This document shows, in pieces, positions 51,587 to 54,812 of a stretch of 54,812 bases of DNA (the stretch's first letter is position 1; each line of letters begins with the position of its first letter). Below the pieces are notes generated by a model. The model saw nothing but the letters and a program-made list of their open reading frames with translations, was not told the DNA's origin and did no database searches. The position numbers and the translations under genes are program-made. Source of the stretch: Pseudomonadota bacterium (GTDB lineage: Bacteria; Pseudomonadota; Alphaproteobacteria; Acetobacterales; Acetobacteraceae); the NCBI GenBank assembly GCA_021845985.1, contig JAJZES010000001.1:1-54812 (forward strand). The letters run 5' to 3'.

Positions 51587-52939
51587 ATGCGCGAAGGCAG
51601 CCTTGAGGCGCCGGTCCGGCACCCTATCGCCTGGCAGGACGAGTCCTATTACGACCAGACGGCGATCGACGCGGAATTGCACCGCGTGTTCGATATCTGT
51701 CACGGCTGCCGGCGCTGTTTCAATCTGTGCGACTCGTTCCCGCGCCTGTTCGACCTGATCGACGGGTCGAAGACCGGTGAGCTGGACAGCGTCGCCCCCG
51801 CCGATTTCGCCCCGGTGGTCGATGGCTGCACGCTCTGCGACATGTGCTTCATGACCAAGTGCCCGTATGTGCCGCCGCATGCGTTCGACCTTGATTTCCC
51901 GCATCTGATGCTGCGGGCGCGGGCGGCGCAGGCCAAGCGTGGAGAGGTGGCGCTGCCCGACCGGCTGATGGCGGCGACCGATCGCAACGGCAAGCTCGCC
52001 GGCATGGTCGCCCCGCTCGTCAACTGGGCCACCGACAGCGCCAATGTGCGGACCCGTGCGGTGCTGGAATCAAAGGCCGGGCTGGACCGCAACGCCGAGT
52101 TGCCGCGCTACGCAACGAGCAGTTTCGTGCGGCAGGCGGCGCGGCAGGCGCCGGAGGTGAACGCCGCGGCGCCGGGCTTCGGGCGCAAGGCGGTGATCTA
52201 CGCCACCTGTTTCGTCAACTACAACGAGGCCGAGGTCGGCCAGGCGGCGCGCGCCGTGCTGGCCCATAACGGCGTGGCGACCGAGGTGGTGCATCCGCAC
52301 TGTTGCGGCATGCCGCTGCTGGAGCAGGGCCGCATCGCCGAGGTGGCGGAGAGCGCGCGCGCGGTGGCGCAGGCGCTGCGGCCGTGGGTGGATCAGGGGC
52401 GCGACATCATCGCCCTGGTGCCGTCCTGTGCGCTGATGCTGAAGTTCGAGTGGCCGCTGATTCTGCCCGATGACGAGAATGTGCGGCTGCTGGCCCGCGC
52501 CACCTTCGACCTCAGCGAATATGTCGTCGATATTGCCCGACGCGAGGGGCTGGTGCCCGGCCTGTCGCCGGTGCCGGGTGGCGTGGCGGTGCACATCGCC
52601 TGTCACGCGCGGGCGCAGAACATGGGCCAGAAGGCCGCCGACCTGCTGCGCCTGCTGCCGGATACGCCGGTCGATGTCATCGAGCGGTGCTCCGGGCATG
52701 GCGGCTCCTGGGGCTTCAAGGCGGCGCATTTCGAGACGGCGCTGAAAATCGGCCGGCCGGTGGCCAAGCGGGCGCGCGACAGCGGGCGGGCGTTCGTCAC
52801 CTCCGAATGTCCGCTGGCCGGCGTCCATATCAAGCAGGGCATGGCGCGTCAGGCCGGGGAGGCGGCGCCGCCGGCGCTGCTGGCGCACCCGATCCAGGTG
52901 CTCGCCCGCGCCTATGGGCTGACCAACAGCGGAGCATGA
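51587..52939 (+). CDS. Heterodisulfide reductase/GlpC-like Fe-S protein
   Basis: The 450-residue protein has two 4Fe-4S sites near the N-terminus: C38-x2-C41-x2-C44-x3-C48 and C81-x2-C84-x2-C87-x4-C92-Pro. Two CCG-type domains follow: the first contains HPHCCGMP and VPSCALMLK, the second [15 protein letters not shown] and [14 protein letters not shown] domains bind special 4Fe-4S clusters in HdrB/HdrD and GlpC. It probably moves electrons to or from its neighbours rubrerythrin and DUF3501. It overlaps the DUF3501 gene (ATGA). Confidence 0.9.
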   Translation: MREGSLEAPVRHPIAWQDESYYDQTAIDAELHRVFDICHGCRRCFNLCDSFPRLFDLIDGSKTGELDSVAPADFAPVVDGCTLCDMCFMTKCPYVPPHAFDLDFPHLMLRARAAQAKRGEVALPDRLMAATDRNGKLAGMVAPLVNWATDSANVRTRAVLESKAGLDRNAELPRYATSSFVRQAARQAPEVNAAAPGFGRKAVIYATCFVNYNEAEVGQAARAVLAHNGVATEVVHPHCCGMPLLEQGRIAEVAESARAVAQALRPWVDQGRDIIALVPSCALMLKFEWPLILPDDENVRLLARATFDLSEYVVDIARREGLVPGLSPVPGGVAVHIACHARAQNMGQKAADLLRLLPDTPVDVIERCSGHGGSWGFKAAHFETALKIGRPVAKRARDSGRAFVTSECPLAGVHIKQGMARQAGEAAPPALLAHPIQVLARAYGLTNSGA

Positions 52940-53526
52940 CGATGCAGCGCGCGATCACGCCCTCCGATCTGCTCGACCCCGCCGACTACGCCCGCACCCG
53001 CCGCCAGCACCGCGCCGAGATCGGCGTGCGCAAGCGGCTGCGCCGGGTCGAGGTCGGGCCGTTCGTCACCTTCTATTTCGAGACCTACGCGACGATGTGG
53101 CTGCAGGTGCAGGAGATGCTGCACATCGAGAAGGGCGGCGCGGCGCAGATTCCCGACGAGCTGGCGGCGTACAATCCGCTGATCCCGCAGGGCGCGGAGC
53201 TGGTGGCGACGTTCATGATCGAGATTGACGACGCCGATCGGCGCAAGCGAGTGCTCGGCACGCTCGGCGGCATCGAGGAGACGGCGTTCTTCCGCATCGG
53301 CGGCAGCACCGTCGCCGGCCGGCCGGAACAGGATGCCGACCGCACCACGGCGGAGGGCAAGGCGTCCTCAGTGCAGTTCGTGCATTTCCCGTTCACCCCG
53401 GCGCAGATCGCCGCCTTCCGCGACGGCGACAGCGAACTCGTGCTCGGGCTGGCCCATCGCAACTACAGCCATATGGCCGGCATCGGCCCGGCGGTGCGGG
53501 CCGAGCTGGCGGGCGATTTCGACTAG
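52936..53526 (+). CDS. DUF3501-family protein
   Basis: The 196-residue protein matches DUF3501: ITPSDLLDPADYARTRRQHR, TFYFETYATMWLQVQEMLHIE (parts under 20) and YNPLIPQGAELVATFMIEI. No cysteine or cofactor motif is evident; the conserved Tyr/Trp/His/Glu cluster near residues 45-65 may be functional. It is commonly found beside rubrerythrin and this Fe-S protein in bacteria. Function unknown. ATG 52936 overlaps the preceding stop; ATG 52942 is an alternative. Confidence 0.88.
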   Translation: MTMQRAITPSDLLDPADYARTRRQHRAEIGVRKRLRRVEVGPFVTFYFETYATMWLQVQEMLHIEKGGAAQIPDELAAYNPLIPQGAELVATFMIEIDDADRRKRVLGTLGGIEETAFFRIGGSTVAGRPEQDADRTTAEGKASSVQFVHFPFTPAQIAAFRDGDSELVLGLAHRNYSHMAGIGPAVRAELAGDFD

Positions 53527-54641
53527 ACGAACAATTCGCCGCCGGTGATGCCGAGCAGGCGTTGGCCGACCAGTTCGAAATTGGCGCGGCGGCCCTGAAC
53601 ATGCTGGGCGACGGCGTGCATGTCACGCAGCCGGCGCTCGAACGGGTTGCCGCCAAAAATCGCCGATGCCCCGGCCTCGTGATACAGCGCATCGACCACC
53701 GCCAGCGACTCCTGGATGGCGTGGGTGGAGGCGGCGCGGATGTGCAGCGCATGGTCGGGCATCAGCGCCGCGCCGGCGTCCAGCGCGGCCCAGATGTCGG
53801 CGGCGCCGCCGAACAGGTAGGCGCGGGCGGCGCCGTGGCGGGCGGCGGAGCGGCCGAGCACGCACTGCACTGCCGCATTGTCGCGCAGCAGGCCGGCGCC
53901 GCCGCGCGGCGTCTTGTCGGCGGCCAGCGTGGTGAACGCGCCCAGCACCGCCCCGGCCAGCCCGAGCGCCACCGCGCCGAACGCCAGCGGATAGAGATGA
54001 GTGAGCGGAAACCGGTACAGCGTGCCCGGATAGGCGGCAGGCTGCGTGCGGTCGAAGCAATAATCGGCGGGCACCAACAGGTCGCTGACCGCGTAGCTGT
54101 CGCTGCCGGTGCCGCACAGGCCGATGACCTGCCACGCATCGGTGACGGTGGCGCGGTCGCGCGGAAACAGGAAGGTGCGGATTTTGGCCGCCCCGCTGTC
54201 GGCCGCGCCACCGGCGAGCAGGCACAGCCCGCCGAGCCAGGTGGCATGGCGGGCGCCGCTGGCGAACATCCAGCGCCCGGTGATGCGCCAGCCGCCGGGC
54301 ACCGGCTCGGCCCGCCCGTTCGCCCCGGCGCCCCAGGCAAGCACCGCCTGCGGGTCGCCGAACACGTCATGCGCCGCGGCCTCGGGCAGATAGGCGGCGC
54401 TCATCGCGCAGCCGGCGGCCTGTGCGACGCACCATGCAGTGCTGGCATCCGCCGCCGCCAGCGCCTCCACATTGCGCATCAGCGTCACTACATCGACCTC
54501 GCCGCCGCCCAAGGTGCGCGGAATGGCCAGGCGGAACAGCCCGGCCGCGTGCAACGCCGCCAGCACGTCGGGCGGCAGCGCCCGCGCCGCCTCGATACGC
54601 GGCGCCGCCGCGCGCAGCAACGTGTACAGGGCCTGATCCAT
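53523..54641 (-). CDS. Acyl-CoA dehydrogenase-like flavoprotein (HpaB/DszC-type monooxygenase group)
   Basis: The 372-residue protein has the acyl-CoA dehydrogenase fold: helical N-domain (GLFRLAIPRTLGGGEVD), middle beta-domain (GGWRITGRWMFASGARHATW, in two parts) and C-terminal helices (HIRAASTHAIQESLAVVDAL, also in two parts; AIFGGNPFERRLRDMHA). The absence of the usual catalytic glutamate context and the presence of the HpaB-like middle domain suggest a flavin-dependent hydroxylase using reduced FMN/FAD from a separate reductase. It converges with DUF3501 (4-bp overlap). The IS lies 44 bp upstream of its ATG and may have replaced its promoter. Confidence 0.85.
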   Translation of the reverse strand: MDQALYTLLRAAAPRIEAARALPPDVLAALHAAGLFRLAIPRTLGGGEVDVVTLMRNVEALAAADASTAWCVAQAAGCAMSAAYLPEAAAHDVFGDPQAVLAWGAGANGRAEPVPGGWRITGRWMFASGARHATWLGGLCLLAGGAADSGAAKIRTFLFPRDRATVTDAWQVIGLCGTGSDSYAVSDLLVPADYCFDRTQPAAYPGTLYRFPLTHLYPLAFGAVALGLAGAVLGAFTTLAADKTPRGGAGLLRDNAAVQCVLGRSAARHGAARAYLFGGAADIWAALDAGAALMPDHALHIRAASTHAIQESLAVVDALYHEAGASAIFGGNPFERRLRDMHAVAQHVQGRRANFELVGQRLLGITGGELFV

Positions 54642-54685
54642 TCCGCCCGACGCTATAGCAGCCGGCCGGCGCCGCTCCTACTGCC

Positions 54686-54812
54686 TAGGTTCAGGACCCA
54701 TAAAAAGCTTGCAGCGACGCGGAGCGGCGTGATTCTGAGTGTGGCGGGAGGTATCCGCCATGAGCGACCTATTTTGGCTGTCGGACGCACAGATGGCGCG
54801 GATCGCGCCGCA
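54686..54812 (+). mobile_element. Left end of an IS5-family (IS427-group-like) insertion sequence, truncated by window edge
   Basis: Begins with TA (54686-54687) and the inverted repeat GGTTCAGGACCCAT (54688-54701), followed by a 58-bp leader and the transposase start. It has the same orientation as the fragment at the left window edge and is the complementary part of the element, so both are probably copies of one IS. Confidence 0.85.
54760..54812 (+). CDS. IS5-family transposase, N-terminal fragment
   Basis: Only 17 codons are present before the window edge. MSDLFWLSDAQMARIAP is the characteristic start of IS427-group transposases. GGGAGG lies about eight bases before the ATG. It would join, in the full element, to the C-terminal part seen at the left edge. 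Confidence 0.85.
   Translation, partial: MSDLFWLSDAQMARIAP

Overview
The window is very GC-rich bacterial DNA with tightly packed, often overlapping genes. Several proteins point to the Alphaproteobacteria: an NDUFA12-type complex I accessory protein, a COQ7 ubiquinone hydroxylase, a DUF2155 protein, GluQRS and an MlaD lipid-transport protein. Overall style suggests Rhodospirillales, probably Acetobacteraceae, but no rRNA or marker alignment was available. Both ends are broken copies of an IS5-family (IS427-group-like) element in the same orientation. Each end carries exactly 127 bp of element plus TA, so this looks like a whole contig from a short-read assembly that stopped at a multicopy IS.

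Layout. 0.1-5.3 kb: catalytically dead HtrA-like protein plus LuxR-type regulator, an SDR, a DODA-type dioxygenase and PrpE. 5.5-17.4 kb: an ABC importer of the branched-chain amino acid/amide class (binding protein, LivH, fused LivM-LivG, LivF). It is followed by a MarR regulator, a 1139-residue flavin/iron-sulfur oxidoreductase, an enamidase-like amidohydrolase and a GNAT. A TumE/TumA-type toxin-antitoxin pair sits between the oxidoreductase and the enamidase, flanked by a 24-bp direct repeat. 17.4-24.5 kb (minus strand): malate synthase G, glycerol kinase, a decayed MNT/HEPN pair, FetAB and an M20 dipeptidase. 24.7-28 kb: orphan RND outer-membrane lipoprotein, NhaA, Uma2 pseudogene. 28-40.8 kb: mostly housekeeping (FemAB-like, RidA, an RNR-derived TSCPD protein, NDUFA12, MlaD, DUF2155, OtsB/OtsA, TPR protein, lysozyme-like, GST, DsbB, COQ7, HNH, GluQRS). 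41-46.4 kb: hybrid histidine kinase, then translationally coupled acyl-CoA ligase and P450. 46.4-54.6 kb: PEP-CTERM protein in a more AT-rich patch, cupin, two tandem aminotransferases, double GNAT, then rubrerythrin / Fe-S protein / DUF3501 and an acyl-CoA-dehydrogenase-like flavoprotein.

How the genes may work together. The most interesting unit is 10.6-17.4 kb. Enamidase is the ring-opening hydrolase of reductive nicotinate breakdown. The flavoprotein before it combines GltD-like and PyrK/FNR-like modules with many Fe-S cysteines, as expected for an NAD(P)H-driven ring reductase. I infer a MarR-controlled reductive N-heterocycle pathway, possibly for 6-hydroxynicotinate, fed by the upstream importer. 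The flavoprotein's role is not proven by sequence.

Several toxin-type or mobile-associated genes are broken: TumE by a frameshift in a G7 tract, HepT by internal deletion, Uma2 by an amber codon. Both partner antitoxins are intact. No tRNA, rRNA or CRISPR array was recognised.
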